DNA of 64,000 nucleotides from Novosphingobium sp. (GCA_024236175.1 JACKKY010000001.1:620001-684000), one strand, 5' to 3'; positions 8,872 to 18,027 are shown, numbered from the stretch's first letter. A program made the numbers and translations. Notes: generated by a model from the sequence alone, not told the origin.

Positions 8872-9483
8872 GTGTGTAATCTGTACCGCATGACCCGCAC
8901 CGTTGATGAGGTTGCGCATCTCTTTGATGTCAAACCTGATCGAGGCGGCAATGCCAGCGAGGAAGTCTATCCCGGCTATCCTGGCTGGGTTGTGGGGCAG
9001 AACCATATGCGGACAATGGCATGGGGCTTTCCGCTGGTGCTCAAGGGCAGGTCCGGCCAACCGCTCAAGCCAAAGCCCGTAAATAACACGCGAAGCGACA
9101 AGCTTGAGAGCGGCTTCTGGCGATCAAGCTTCGAGCGCCGGCGCTGTCTCATACCCGTGTCAGCATTCGCTGAGGCAGAGGGGCCAAAGGGCAGCAAGAC
9201 CCGTACGTGGATATCGATCCCCGACGAGCCCATATTCGCGTGTGCAGGCATCTGGCGCGATAGTGACGAGTGGGGGCGGGTTTATTCCATGGTGATGACA
9301 GAGGCATCTCAGGCCATGGCTCCAGTGCATGACCGGATGCCCGTTATCCTTCAACGTGATCTGCAAGAGCAATGGCTAGTGGGCGAACCACCTGATGCTC
9401 TGGAACTGTGCAGGCCATATGGGGGTAATGTGGAGATCGAGCGAACCGATCAGCCTTGGGTGGCGGGTCGATCAAAGGCTTGA
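8872..9483 (+). CDS. SRAP-domain protein (SOS response-associated peptidase, YedK/HMCES family)
   Basis: 203 residues. I start at GTG 8872 because it places Cys at position 2 (V-C-N-L-Y), the residue that in this family forms a covalent link with abasic sites in single-stranded DNA after loss of the first Met. Other family marks: MAWGFPL, NTRSDKL (catalytic Asn/Arg area), RRCLIPVSAFAEAE (the conserved Glu) and PVHDRMPVIL (active-site His). An upstream in-frame TTG would bury the cysteine and is rejected. SRAP genes are often carried on mobile elements. A small companion gene follows. Confidence 0.9.
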   Translation: MCNLYRMTRTVDEVAHLFDVKPDRGGNASEEVYPGYPGWVVGQNHMRTMAWGFPLVLKGRSGQPLKPKPVNNTRSDKLESGFWRSSFERRRCLIPVSAFAEAEGPKGSKTRTWISIPDEPIFACAGIWRDSDEWGRVYSMVMTEASQAMAPVHDRMPVILQRDLQEQWLVGEPPDALELCRPYGGNVEIERTDQPWVAGRSKA

Positions 9484-9544
9484 CGCCACGTCTAAGAACA
9501 TACGCAGAACAAATTGCTTGACCCGACTCGTGCCAACTGCGTTC

Positions 9545-9901
9545 ATGGCGTCCATGGTCCGACGCTCTACCCCGCGCAGCAAGACAGATGACCGGGCGTT
9601 TCCGGTCAGAGTGAAAGTTCGAAATCCAGTCGGTGGGCCCAATTGGCTGCCGATGGCACAAGCGGAGGTTTGGTTGCGCGAGCATCTGGGCGCGGGCGAG
9701 TATGCGCATCATGGCCAGCCCAGCTTCGACTGCCACGCCATGGCATTCTATTTCCGCACAGTTGATGCGGCTCGAAGTTTTCTAGAGGCGTTTCCCGAGT
9801 TCGAGTTGGCGGATGGCACATCGTCACTGCAGCATATTCGGAGTGCGCGTCGATGGGCGGCAGCAGGTCAAACTAGGGAACGAGGGCCTCACTCAACGTA
9901 G
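9545..9901 (+). CDS. Small hypothetical protein downstream of the SRAP gene
   Basis: About 118 residues from ATG 9545 (or ATG 9554). The core reads FPVRVKVRNPVGG, then a helix (MAQAEVWLREHLGAG), then FDCHAMAFYFRTVDAARSFLEAFP, an alternating alpha/beta pattern. I recall similar small proteins next to SRAP genes in alphaproteobacteria, but know no function. The frame begins 61 bases after the SRAP stop on the same strand, so it may be co-transcribed. The last ~20 residues (after LQHI) look low-complexity and the natural end may have been altered. Confidence 0.55.
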   Translation: MASMVRRSTPRSKTDDRAFPVRVKVRNPVGGPNWLPMAQAEVWLREHLGAGEYAHHGQPSFDCHAMAFYFRTVDAARSFLEAFPEFELADGTSSLQHIRSARRWAAAGQTRERGPHST

Positions 9902-10058
9902 CTTCTGTGTCGGATCGAAAACCGTGGCATCAAAGGCCGAGTGGATCAATCTGGTCTTCTGTCGTCTGATCCGGCATAGGTACAACGACCGCTAACGCGA
10001 GCTTCCGACCGGAAGCAGACCTTCCGGACTCGACAACATACCCGAGCCTTATGCTTCG

Positions 10059-10379
10059 ATGACAAATCCGTTGCCACGGACGAAGGCAACACTCAAGAAG
10101 GGGGAAGCTGTCTTCACGGCGAATTGCGTCTCCTGCCATGGGACGGAAGGCTTGGGCGACGGCGAAGCGGGCCGTAATCTCTCCACGCCTCCCGGCAATC
10201 TCGCCTGGCTGTCGGACATGCCCATGGGCCGCTGGGACCCATTTATGTACTGGACTATCGCCGAAGGCGGTTCCCAGTTCGGAACAGCAATGCCAGCGTA
10301 TAGAGGCGCCTTGACCAAGAACGAGATATGGGCTGTCACGGCTTATATTCAGGCTCACTTGCCGCATGAGAACAAGTAG
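10059..10379 (+). pseudogene. Class I cytochrome c, 5'-truncated
   Basis: A c-type cytochrome core of 106 residues: haem site CVSCH, then LGDG and a sixth-ligand candidate Met in GTAMPAYRG, ending WAVTAYIQAHLP. As it stands there is no signal peptide, yet cytochrome c needs export for haem attachment. Plausible coding sequence continues upstream of the only start (ATG 10059) through DNIPEPYAS back to a TAA at 9993, with no other start codon. I therefore read it as a gene that lost its 5' end, probably where the metal module joined the rest of the island. It would otherwise be a periplasmic electron carrier. Confidence 0.6.
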
Positions 10380-10394
10380 GCGCAACTGGGCGGG

Positions 10395-11003
10395 TCAGGC
10401 GATTGATGCCTTCGATTCACGCGCCTCTTTCAATATCTCGAAGGCTTCCTTGAACACGTAGACGCTGATGGCTGCACCGACGATGAGGTCGAAATAGCGG
10501 ATGCTCGTCAGCAGGACAGCTACGCCTGACAATAGAACTGCTGCATTGGCAATCACGTCTGCTCGCGTGAATATCCACGCGGCACGGATATGCACCTCGC
10601 CATCTTGATGACGTGACAAGATACGTAGAACGGTGACGTTCACGGCCAGCGCTAGAGCCGATACAGCGATCATCCACCCGCCTTCGGGGGCACCGCCTTC
10701 GATAAATCGCCGAATCACTTCCAGAAACAGGCCTCCGCCAAGAAGTAAGAGCATCGCTCCGCTCCACCAAGCAGCATTGGCCTTGAAGCTGGCTGTCCGC
10801 CCGATCGCGATCAGCGCGATCGTGTAGACGGACGCGTCCGACAGCATATCCAAGCCATCGGCAATCAACCCTGCTGAATTTGCAAACAGGCCAGCCCCAA
10901 CCTCAATGAAGAACATCGTGGCATTGAGGATCAGCGCGATCCAAAGATCACGCCGTTGCTCCCTTGTTTCCAATGATGTCGGTTCGCACCCGCAGTCTGT
11001 CAT
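10395..11003 (-). CDS. Cation diffusion facilitator (CDF)-type transporter
   Basis: 202 residues, almost all membrane segments (about six). The segment SAGLIADGLDMLSDASVY carries the paired acidic residues of the CDF metal site in helix II; a second acidic pair is suggested in helix V (FTRADVIANAA). The short N-terminus MTDCGCEP contains two cysteines that might bind metal. The usual ~90-residue cytoplasmic C-terminal dimerisation domain is missing, so this is a membrane-domain-only CDF. It lies divergent from the czc genes and probably helps export Zn, Co or Cd. Confidence 0.85.
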   Translation of the reverse strand: MTDCGCEPTSLETREQRRDLWIALILNATMFFIEVGAGLFANSAGLIADGLDMLSDASVYTIALIAIGRTASFKANAAWWSGAMLLLLGGGLFLEVIRRFIEGGAPEGGWMIAVSALALAVNVTVLRILSRHQDGEVHIRAAWIFTRADVIANAAVLLSGVAVLLTSIRYFDLIVGAAISVYVFKEAFEILKEARESKASIA

Positions 11004-11108
11004 TCCCTTAGACTACAGGACGGCATTGACGCGGCCAATGCCGATGTTGGGCTGCGACGTATGAGGAAATCTTTGCCGCATGCGGCCTGCGCTGCTACGT
11101 AGCAGCCC

Positions 11109-11450
11109 ATGCGGACCCGTCTTACCTCGATACTGGTTCTGATCGGGATGTTCATTGGCGTGGTTGTCATGCCTGCAATTTCCCATGCTGGCGGCCATAT
11201 TCCGCTTCATCCCAGCGAGATACTCGACATCCATGAGGTCGACGATGCCGATCATTCCCATTCGCGGGGCGCAGACAAGGACATGCCCTGTCACGCGGTC
11301 AGCCATCACCATTGCAGCATTGCGCTGCAATTCGAAGCGCAGCGTGTTGGCGTAAACGGTCTGTCCAGGAATGCGCTGCTGCGCCCTGCGTTAGCCACTC
11401 GATTCGCCTCGCGCAGCCAAGCCCCACTGCTCGATCCCCCAATAGCCTGA
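11109..11450 (+). CDS. His-rich exported small protein upstream of czcC
   Basis: 113 residues with a signal peptide (residues 1 to ~27, ending AISHAG). The mature part is rich in His, Asp and Cys (DDADHSHSRGADKDMPCH, SHHHCS), which suggests periplasmic metal binding. Similar short His-rich reading frames often precede czc/cus efflux operons. It begins 105 bases after the divergent CDF gene and ends 61 bases before czcC. The C-terminal half looks unstructured. Function inferred only from composition and place. Confidence 0.6.
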   Translation: MRTRLTSILVLIGMFIGVVVMPAISHAGGHIPLHPSEILDIHEVDDADHSHSRGADKDMPCHAVSHHHCSIALQFEAQRVGVNGLSRNALLRPALATRFASRSQAPLLDPPIA

Positions 11451-11511
11451 ACGCTGCCGTCGCGCGGGGGTGCGTCCCCGTGCGCACGTGATTTACGTTC
11501 AGGAGTTTCCC

Positions 11512-12723
11512 ATGAGATTATCTCTGCGTGCCGCCTTGATGGTGGGCGCGCTCATTGCCAGCAGCGAGGCCGCGCTTGCAGAGCCCGTGACCTTGGCGCA
11601 GGCCCTTACCCAAGGGGCCGAACATTCCCCGCGCGTCGCGCAAGCGAAAGCGAAGGCCGAGGCCGCTCAGGCGCGAGCTCGGCAAGCGGGTGCCTCGCCC
11701 AATCCCGAGCTAAGCGTAGAAGTGGAAAATTTCGCTGGGACTGGCGTGTTTCAGGGCTTCCGCAGCATGGAGACGACGCTGGCGCTCAGCCAGCGCCTCG
11801 AATTGGGTGGAAAGCGCGGTGCACGCGTTGCGGTCGCCTCCGCCGAACGGGATTTCGCCAGTCTTTCGTTTCGGGCTGCCATGGCCGATCTCGCCCGCGA
11901 GATTCGCGTCTCTCATGCAGAGCTGCGCGCAGCCGAAGAGCGGGCGCTCCTGGCGCGCGCTAATGTCGCTCAGGCGAGAGAATTGGCGCGAAGCGCGAAA
12001 GAACTGGTCGAAGCAGGGCGTGACCCTCCGCTTCGCCAACTTCGCGCCGAAGCCGTGCTGGCAGAAGCAAAGGCCGAAGAAGCACGCAGCTTTGGTGACT
12101 TGCTCGCAGCGCGCCGGATGCTGGCCGATCTGATGGGCAGTAACGATCCCGAATTGTCGGCTACTGTCGTGGCCGACGAGACCGCACCCGCCGTCTTGGA
12201 GCAAGAGACGCCGTCACTTGACGAGCAGCTTGCCACCGCCGAGCGCGATGCCGCGCTTGCACGCGTCCGCGTCGCGCGCTCCGATGCTGTCCCCGATATC
12301 ACTGCAAGTGGGGGTGTTCGGCGGATGAATGACGGGCGTGAGACTGCCGTCGTTGCAGGTTTTTCCATCCCTCTGCCTTTCTGGGACCGCAATCGAGGGG
12401 CAATTGAAGCGGCACACGCCGAAGGCCTCGCCAGCGAAGCAGCGCTTGCACAAGTGCGTCTCGATGCCCGCCGCGCTCAGCATGACGCGAGGATGCTGCT
12501 TGGGGCCGCAGACGCGCGGGTCGAAGCATTGACCGGACCCGCGCTGGCACAGGCCGACGAAGCAGTGCGCCTGGCACAGATCGGATATGGCGCTGGCAAG
12601 TTCAGTCTGGTGGAACTGCTCGACGCTCAAGCCGCGCTTACCACCGCAAAACTAGCGCTGATCGAGGCCCGCCTCGACCGCGCCCGCGCTCTCGCCGCGC
12701 TCATTCGCGCCAACGCGCAGTGA
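11512..12723 (+). CDS. czcC: Outer-membrane efflux protein CzcC
   Basis: 403 residues, TolC/OEP fold. A signal peptide (1 to ~23, ending EAALAE) precedes two long coiled-coil OEP repeats, with the conserved PNPELSVEVENF near the start of the mature protein and FSLVELLDAQAAL in the second repeat. ATG 11512 is chosen because AGGAG stands upstream and the signal peptide begins at once. It should form the trimeric outer-membrane channel of the metal efflux pump. Its stop is followed by czcB with 11 bases between, so czcC, czcB and czcA form one operon. Confidence 0.9.
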   Translation: MRLSLRAALMVGALIASSEAALAEPVTLAQALTQGAEHSPRVAQAKAKAEAAQARARQAGASPNPELSVEVENFAGTGVFQGFRSMETTLALSQRLELGGKRGARVAVASAERDFASLSFRAAMADLAREIRVSHAELRAAEERALLARANVAQARELARSAKELVEAGRDPPLRQLRAEAVLAEAKAEEARSFGDLLAARRMLADLMGSNDPELSATVVADETAPAVLEQETPSLDEQLATAERDAALARVRVARSDAVPDITASGGVRRMNDGRETAVVAGFSIPLPFWDRNRGAIEAAHAEGLASEAALAQVRLDARRAQHDARMLLGAADARVEALTGPALAQADEAVRLAQIGYGAGKFSLVELLDAQAALTTAKLALIEARLDRARALAALIRANAQ

Positions 12724-12734
12724 AGGACCATCCA

Positions 12735-13919
12735 ATGGATACGGAACTCAATCGAAACAAGCTGATCGCCGGGGCCGCAATTGCAGCACTGGTGCTTGGA
12801 GGCGGCGGGATCATGCTGGGGCGCACTGTGTTTGCGCCCTCTTCAGCGACCGCGCCAACTGAGGAAGGCGAGCATGGCGAAGAGGACGCGCACGGCCCCG
12901 AAGGCTTCGTCGAAATGAACGCCGCACGGGCGCGGGCGGCAGGAATTGTGACTGAAGCCGTGAGCCCCGGCGGGCTAGCAGCGGAAATTATCGCTCAGGG
13001 TTTTGTGGCTACCGCGACCGAGGGTGAGGCCGTGCTGACCGCGCGGGCCGATGGCGCGATCATTCGGATCACCAAGCATCTCGGGGACAATGTGCGGACG
13101 GGCGAGACCATCGCGCTCCTTGAAAGCCGTGAGGCGGCCGCACTAGTGGCCAACCGCAGCGCAGCGGCTGCGCGGGTCACGGCTGCGCGGTCAGCCTATG
13201 CCAGGGAGAAGCGGCTGTTCGACGCGCGTGTTACGGCCCGTCAGGACCTTGAAGCAGCGCAGACGACACTGGCCGAAGCCGAAGCCGAACTACGCCGCGC
13301 GCAATCGGCAGCGGGCGCAACAAAAGTTTCAGGAGACGGTCGCACGCTGGCAATCGTCAGCCCGATCACCGGTCGCCTGACCCGCGCCGATGCCCGGCTC
13401 GGGGCTTATGTTCTGGCCGGAACAGACCTGTTCCACATCGCCGATCCCAATCGTTTGCAGGTCAATGCTTCCGTTCTGCCAACCGATGCGCGGCGCGTCC
13501 GCGTCGGCGATACCGCAGTCATCGAGTTGGCCGGCGGCGAGACTCGCATGGCGACGGTCCATTCGATCACCCCAGCACTCGATGCACAAAGCAAGACTGC
13601 GACACTTGTTTTGACCCCGCAAGGTGCGACACAGCTTACCGCAGGTCAGGGCGTAAGAGTCCGGGTGCGTCCGGGTGGTCAATCCAGCGACGGGCGAATG
13701 ACGATTCCCGAAGAATCGGTCCAGACTGTCGAGGGCAAGAGTGTCGTCTTCGTGCGAAGGCCCAAGGGGTTTCAGGCGACCGAAGTCGTGACCGGTGAGA
13801 GCAGCGGTGGACGGATAGAGATCGTCAGCGGCGTCCCTGCCGGTGCCCTCGTCGCCACCAAGGGCGCGTTCCTGCTCAAGGCCGAACTCGGCAAGGGCGA
13901 AGCGGGGCATGGGCACTAG
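12735..13919 (+). CDS. czcB: Periplasmic adaptor CzcB of the RND metal efflux pump
   Basis: 394 residues. A membrane anchor at 10-30 precedes a short His/Glu stretch (EEGEHGEEDAHG) that may take up metal, then the membrane fusion layout: barrel-sandwich (GAIIRITKHLGDNVRTGE), coiled-coil hairpin (~130-190), second lipoyl half and a beta-barrel. ATG 12735 has AAGGA before it; a GTG at 12720 overlapping the czcC stop is possible but weaker. It links CzcC with CzcA across the periplasm. Confidence 0.9.
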   Translation: MDTELNRNKLIAGAAIAALVLGGGGIMLGRTVFAPSSATAPTEEGEHGEEDAHGPEGFVEMNAARARAAGIVTEAVSPGGLAAEIIAQGFVATATEGEAVLTARADGAIIRITKHLGDNVRTGETIALLESREAAALVANRSAAAARVTAARSAYAREKRLFDARVTARQDLEAAQTTLAEAEAELRRAQSAAGATKVSGDGRTLAIVSPITGRLTRADARLGAYVLAGTDLFHIADPNRLQVNASVLPTDARRVRVGDTAVIELAGGETRMATVHSITPALDAQSKTATLVLTPQGATQLTAGQGVRVRVRPGGQSSDGRMTIPEESVQTVEGKSVVFVRRPKGFQATEVVTGESSGGRIEIVSGVPAGALVATKGAFLLKAELGKGEAGHGH

Positions 13920-13920
13920 C

Positions 13921-16900
13921 ATGATAGAGAAAATTCTCGATGCGGCGATCCGCTTTCGCTGGGGCGTGGTTGTCGTCACGCTCATCGTCGCTGCATTTGG
14001 CGCGAGCCAGCTTCTCAAGCTGCCAATCGACGCCGTGCCCGACATCACCAACAAGCAGGTGCAGATCAACACCGCCGCTCCCGCGTTGGGGCCGCTCGAC
14101 ATGGAACGGCTCGTCACCTTTCCCGTCGAGACGGCTATGGCGGGAATACCCGGCCTCGAAAGCACGCGATCGATCTCGCGTAACGGGTTCAGCCAGGTGA
14201 CGGTGGTTTTCGCTGAAAGCACCGACCTCTATTTTGCACGGCAGCAGGTTGCCGAACGGCTGACCCAGGCCAAGGAAAGCCTTCCGGATGGCGTCGAGCC
14301 ACAAATGGGTCCAGTGACAACCGGGCTCGGCGAGGTGCTGATGTATGTCGTCGAATACGAACCAGCCGGAACGAAGGCCAATCCCAGAATTGCGGGCAGG
14401 CCCGGCTTCCAGCCAGACGGCAGCTATCTGACCATCGATGGCAAGCTGCTGAGCGACGAAATTTCGAAGCTCGCTTACTTGCGCACGGTGCAGGACTGGG
14501 TGATCAGTCCCCAGCTCAAGACAGTCTCCGGCGTCGCCGGTATCGACAGCATCGGCGGCTATGAAAAGCAGTTCGTAGTCGAACCCGATCCGGCCAAGCT
14601 CGCGACCTATCACATCTCATTTTCAGAACTGGCTGATGCGCTCGATAAGGCGAACATCTCGGTCGGCGCGAACTTCGTCGAACGTGGCGGCGAGGCGTAC
14701 CTTGTCAAGGCCGATGGCCGCATCCGGACTCTCGATGAGATAGGACACGCCACCGTCGCCACGCGCGGCGGCGTGGCAGTGGCTGTGCGCGACATCGCCA
14801 CTGTCCGGATCGGCGGTGAGCTACGCACCGGTGCAGCATCCGAGAACGGAAACGAGGTCGTCATCGGTACCGCGCTTATGATCGCGGGCGGTAACAGCCG
14901 GATTGTTGCGAGCGCCGTTGCCGAAAGACTTGGCGAAGTCGCCAAATCAATGCCGCCAGGGGTCAGGGTCAAGACCGTGCTGGATCGCTCGAAGCTGGTG
15001 AATGCGACGATCGGAACGGTAGAAACAAACCTGCTGGAAGGCGCGCTGTTGGTCGCTGCGGTGTTGTTCTGGCTGCTCGGCAACATCCGCGCGGCGATCA
15101 TCGCAACGCTCGTCATCCCGCTGTCTTTCCTGATGATGGCGGCAGGCATGAACGCCACCGGCACCTCGGGCAACCTGATGAGCCTGGGGGCGCTGGACTT
15201 TGGCCTTATCGTTGATGGTTCGATCATCATTATCGAAAACTGCCTGCGAAGATTGGCCGAACGACAGCACAAAGAGGCTCGCCTGCTGAGCCTGAACGAA
15301 CGGCTCTACGAGGTCTTCGAAGCATCGCGGGAAATGGTGCGCCCGACGATCTTCGGGCAAGCCATCATCTTTCTCGTGTTTGCGCCCCTGCTCACTTTCA
15401 CGGGGGTCGAAGGCAAGATGTTTTCGCCAATGGCGATCACTGTCATGCTTGCCTTGGCAGGTGCGTTCATTCTCTCGCTCACTTTCGTTCCGGCGATGGT
15501 CGCCTTGCTCATTCGCGGCGAGGTTGCGGAGAAGGAGGTCAAGGCCGTGGTACTCACCAAGGAGCGTTACAGGCCTTTGCTCGACAAGGCGGTAGCGCGG
15601 CCATGGCCGTGGATCGGGGCAGGCGTCGGAGCGTTCGTGCTCGCGGGGCTGGTGTTCCTGATGCTGGGCCGTGAGTTCATCCCGCAGCTCGACGAAGGCG
15701 ACATCGCTCTTCAGGGAATCCGCATCCCCTCCACCTCGCTCAATCAGTCGCTCGCCTTGCAGCGCCAGATCGAGAAGGCTGCGGTTTCGCTACCCGAAGT
15801 CGCGTTCATGTTCTCGAAGACGGGGACGGCAGAGGTCGGCACTGACCCGATGCCGCCGAACATTTCGGATTCTTTCGTCATCCTCAAGCCCAAGGACGAG
15901 TGGCCCGATGGCGTGGGTAGCAAAGACGAGGTGGTCGAACGTCTCGAAGAGAGGCTGCGCCCGCTGGTCGGCAGCGCCTTCGAAATAAGCCAGCCTATCG
16001 AGCTGCGCTTCAACGAACTGATCGCGGGCGTTCGCGGTGATATTGCCATCAAGCTGTATGGCGACGATCTCGATGTGATGGGAGATATCGGCAACCAGGT
16101 CGCCGCAGTTCTCAACACCGTTCCGGGTGCCGCCGATGTCAGGGTCGAGCAAACCGAGGGCTTTCCGCAGCTCGATGTCCAGTTCGACCGCGATGCCATC
16201 GCCCGATATGGACTGACGCTTGAGGATGTGACCGACACGGTGGCGGCGGCGCTTGGTGGGCGCGAAGCGGGGATCGTCTTCGAGGGCGATCGTCGCTTCG
16301 ATATCGTCGTGCGCCTGCCCAATGCCGGGCGCGACGACCTCGATGCTGTCGGCTCGCTTCCGGTGATGTTGCCCGAAGAAGGCGCATCGGTGCCGCTGAG
16401 TGCAGTGGCGAGCTTTGCATTTTCCGAAGGGCTCAATCAGGTGAGCCGCGACAACGGCAAGCGCCGCGTTGTCGTCCAGGCCAATGTGCGCGGCAACGAT
16501 CTCGGCAGTTTCATCGCCGAAGCGCAGAGAAAGGTCGCCGAGCAGGTGCAATTGCCGCCTGGTAGCTTTGTCGAATGGGGCGGCCAGTTCGAGAACCTGC
16601 AAGCCGCGTCGCGTCGCCTTTCGCTCGTCATTCCTATCGTCTTTGCCGCGATCTTCGGCATCCTTTTCGTTGCCTTGCGCGGATTCCGACCCGCCATAGC
16701 GGTCTATTCTGCGATCCCGTTGGGGCTAGCTGGCGGCGTGTTCGCGCTGGCGCTTTCTGGCCTTCCGTTCTCGGTCTCGGCGGCGGTCGGCTTTATCGTG
16801 CTAGCGGGGGTCGGCGTGCTGAACGGCCTCGTGGTCATGACAGCAATCAAACAGCGCATAGTGGACGGGCTGGCGGTGGATCGCGCCGTGATCGAAGGCT

Positions 16901-17163
16901 CGCTCGAACGCTTCCGCGCGGTGCTGATGACCGGGATCGTCCCCGCCATGGGCTTTGTTCCGATGGCGCTGGCGACCGGACAGGGCGCGGAGGTGCAGAA
17001 ACCGCTTGCGATCGTCGTCATTGGTGGACTGATCACTTCAACCATCCTTACGCTGTTTGTCCTGCCCGCGATCAGCCACCTGTTGCTCAAAGGGCGGCAC
17101 AAGCATCATGAAACAGGCGAATACAGCGATGTCGATGGATTTGGCGGTGAGCTAACGGCGTAG
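13921..17163 (+). CDS. czcA: RND heavy-metal efflux transporter CzcA
   Basis: 1080 residues, the usual length for a heavy-metal RND pump (HME-RND). TM4 reads LDFGLIVDGSIIIIEN, holding the Asp-Asp-Glu set (DFG-x3-DG-x4-EN) seen in Zn/Co/Cd-type CzcA, not the Cu/Ag CusA type. Twelve membrane spans in two halves flank two large periplasmic loops. Other marks are LKLPIDAVPDITN near the N-terminus and GREFIPQLDEGDIALQ after TM7. It starts one base after the czcB stop. It would use proton influx to export divalent metal through CzcC. No two-component regulator accompanies the operon here. Confidence 0.93.
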   Translation: MIEKILDAAIRFRWGVVVVTLIVAAFGASQLLKLPIDAVPDITNKQVQINTAAPALGPLDMERLVTFPVETAMAGIPGLESTRSISRNGFSQVTVVFAESTDLYFARQQVAERLTQAKESLPDGVEPQMGPVTTGLGEVLMYVVEYEPAGTKANPRIAGRPGFQPDGSYLTIDGKLLSDEISKLAYLRTVQDWVISPQLKTVSGVAGIDSIGGYEKQFVVEPDPAKLATYHISFSELADALDKANISVGANFVERGGEAYLVKADGRIRTLDEIGHATVATRGGVAVAVRDIATVRIGGELRTGAASENGNEVVIGTALMIAGGNSRIVASAVAERLGEVAKSMPPGVRVKTVLDRSKLVNATIGTVETNLLEGALLVAAVLFWLLGNIRAAIIATLVIPLSFLMMAAGMNATGTSGNLMSLGALDFGLIVDGSIIIIENCLRRLAERQHKEARLLSLNERLYEVFEASREMVRPTIFGQAIIFLVFAPLLTFTGVEGKMFSPMAITVMLALAGAFILSLTFVPAMVALLIRGEVAEKEVKAVVLTKERYRPLLDKAVARPWPWIGAGVGAFVLAGLVFLMLGREFIPQLDEGDIALQGIRIPSTSLNQSLALQRQIEKAAVSLPEVAFMFSKTGTAEVGTDPMPPNISDSFVILKPKDEWPDGVGSKDEVVERLEERLRPLVGSAFEISQPIELRFNELIAGVRGDIAIKLYGDDLDVMGDIGNQVAAVLNTVPGAADVRVEQTEGFPQLDVQFDRDAIARYGLTLEDVTDTVAAALGGREAGIVFEGDRRFDIVVRLPNAGRDDLDAVGSLPVMLPEEGASVPLSAVASFAFSEGLNQVSRDNGKRRVVVQANVRGNDLGSFIAEAQRKVAEQVQLPPGSFVEWGGQFENLQAASRRLSLVIPIVFAAIFGILFVALRGFRPAIAVYSAIPLGLAGGVFALALSGLPFSVSAAVGFIVLAGVGVLNGLVVMTAIKQRIVDGLAVDRAVIEGSLERFRAVLMTGIVPAMGFVPMALATGQGAEVQKPLAIVVIGGLITSTILTLFVLPAISHLLLKGRHKHHETGEYSDVDGFGGELTA

Positions 17164-17245
17164 GGCTGACCACCGGATTGCCAAATGTTTCCAGCCACGC
17201 GAGGTTTGCGCGAGGCTTCTCATAGGGCATATCACATATGAAGTC

Positions 17246-17310
17246 TGGTGCACCCGGCAGGATTCGGACCTGCGACTTCGGTCTTTGGAGGACCATACCG
17301 CTTGGACCGG
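17246..17310 (-). pseudogene. Degenerate tRNA 3' fragment
   Basis: Read on the minus strand this holds an anticodon arm with loop CTCCAAA (would read CCA, Trp), a T arm GCAGG-TCCGAAT-CCTGC, an acceptor strand CGGGTGC, discriminator A and encoded CCA at 17248-17246. The matching 5' acceptor GCACCCG is absent upstream and T-loop position 55 is C, not T, so it cannot be a working tRNA. The 3' part resembles arginine-type tRNAs. It is probably a relic of an older attachment site, directly after the czc module. Confidence 0.5.
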
Positions 17311-17316
17311 AACGTA

Positions 17317-17616
17317 CTCACTTTCGGAGCCAAACAACAAACGACAGAAGCCGCTGATTGTCCGCTTTCGGGATAGGCTCACAAACCCTTGAACGTCCGG
17401 AATTGGGTCGGAAGCTGCCAAGCATTCCTCGCAGACTGAACGTCAGCTATCCGGCACTTCGGTCCCAGAAGCAGACTGTCGCCTTGCGGCCCAACAGCCG
17501 ACGTCTCGGCTCGCCATGCGACACGACAGCTCTCCACGACAATGTTGCCCTCGCGATGGCTTGGCCATCTTCCTGAAACCGGACGTTCGTTCACAGGAGG
17601 AAGTTGTCCACGCGGA
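17317..17616. other. Non-coding stretch, nothing recognised
   Basis: 300 bases between the tRNA-like fragment and the second XRE gene. Short open frames exist on both strands but none has a ribosome site, family resemblance or consistent codon use. No clear terminator was found after czcA. Confidence 0.5.
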
Positions 17617-17949
17617 CTAGCGGCGCTTCAGGGCAGCGTCGATTATGCCCTCAAGCCATCTGAGGTCTTTCTCGGAGAGTTTCGCTAGCTTGGCCGTGAC
17701 ATCATCGAGGGCGGCTCTGTGGATACCCGAAGTCGAAAGCTCAGAGGTGAACAATTCTGCGGGATCGACGCTCAGTGCCTTTGATAGCTTGGAGATGCTG
17801 GGAAACCGTACGCCCGTAGCCCCGGCCTCAATCCGGCTGATCATGTCCACGCTCATGTCGGCGGCTTGCGCCAGTTCGTCCTGAGTCATGCCCAATCGCT
17901 TCCGATTAGCAGCAACGAGATGTCCGAAACGGGCGCGCAACTCTTCCAT
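17617..17949 (-). CDS. XRE-family transcriptional regulator (copy 2)
   Basis: 110 residues, same length and architecture as the product of 8374-8706: M-x-ELR-x-RFG-LVAA at the start, HTH at about 15-65 (GMTQDELAQAADMSVDMISR), VDPAELF, then a WLEGIIDAALKRR ending. It stands divergent from a membrane-protein gene at 18086. The operator-like TTGCAAGCAATTGCAAT lies in the shared upstream region at 18028-18044. Likely a repressor that controls itself and perhaps its divergent neighbour, with possible cross-talk to copy 1 because the motif is shared. Confidence 0.85.
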   Translation of the reverse strand: MEELRARFGHLVAANRKRLGMTQDELAQAADMSVDMISRIEAGATGVRFPSISKLSKALSVDPAELFTSELSTSGIHRAALDDVTAKLAKLSEKDLRWLEGIIDAALKRR

Positions 17950-18027
17950 GACGCCGACATCGGTAGGCAGAGGAAGGCAGTGCGAGCAGTGAAGTGTAAG
18001 GCGGATATCATTATTTCCGCCTTGCAC

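Noticed and set aside
9930..10385. 151-codon minus-strand frame over the cytochrome c region
   Set aside because: Antisense to the CVSCH-containing frame; no motif.
17087..17296. Minus-strand frame reading RPKSQVRILPGAP
   Set aside because: This phrase arises from translating tRNA T-arm sequence and is a well-known false protein; it led to the tRNA-like fragment instead.
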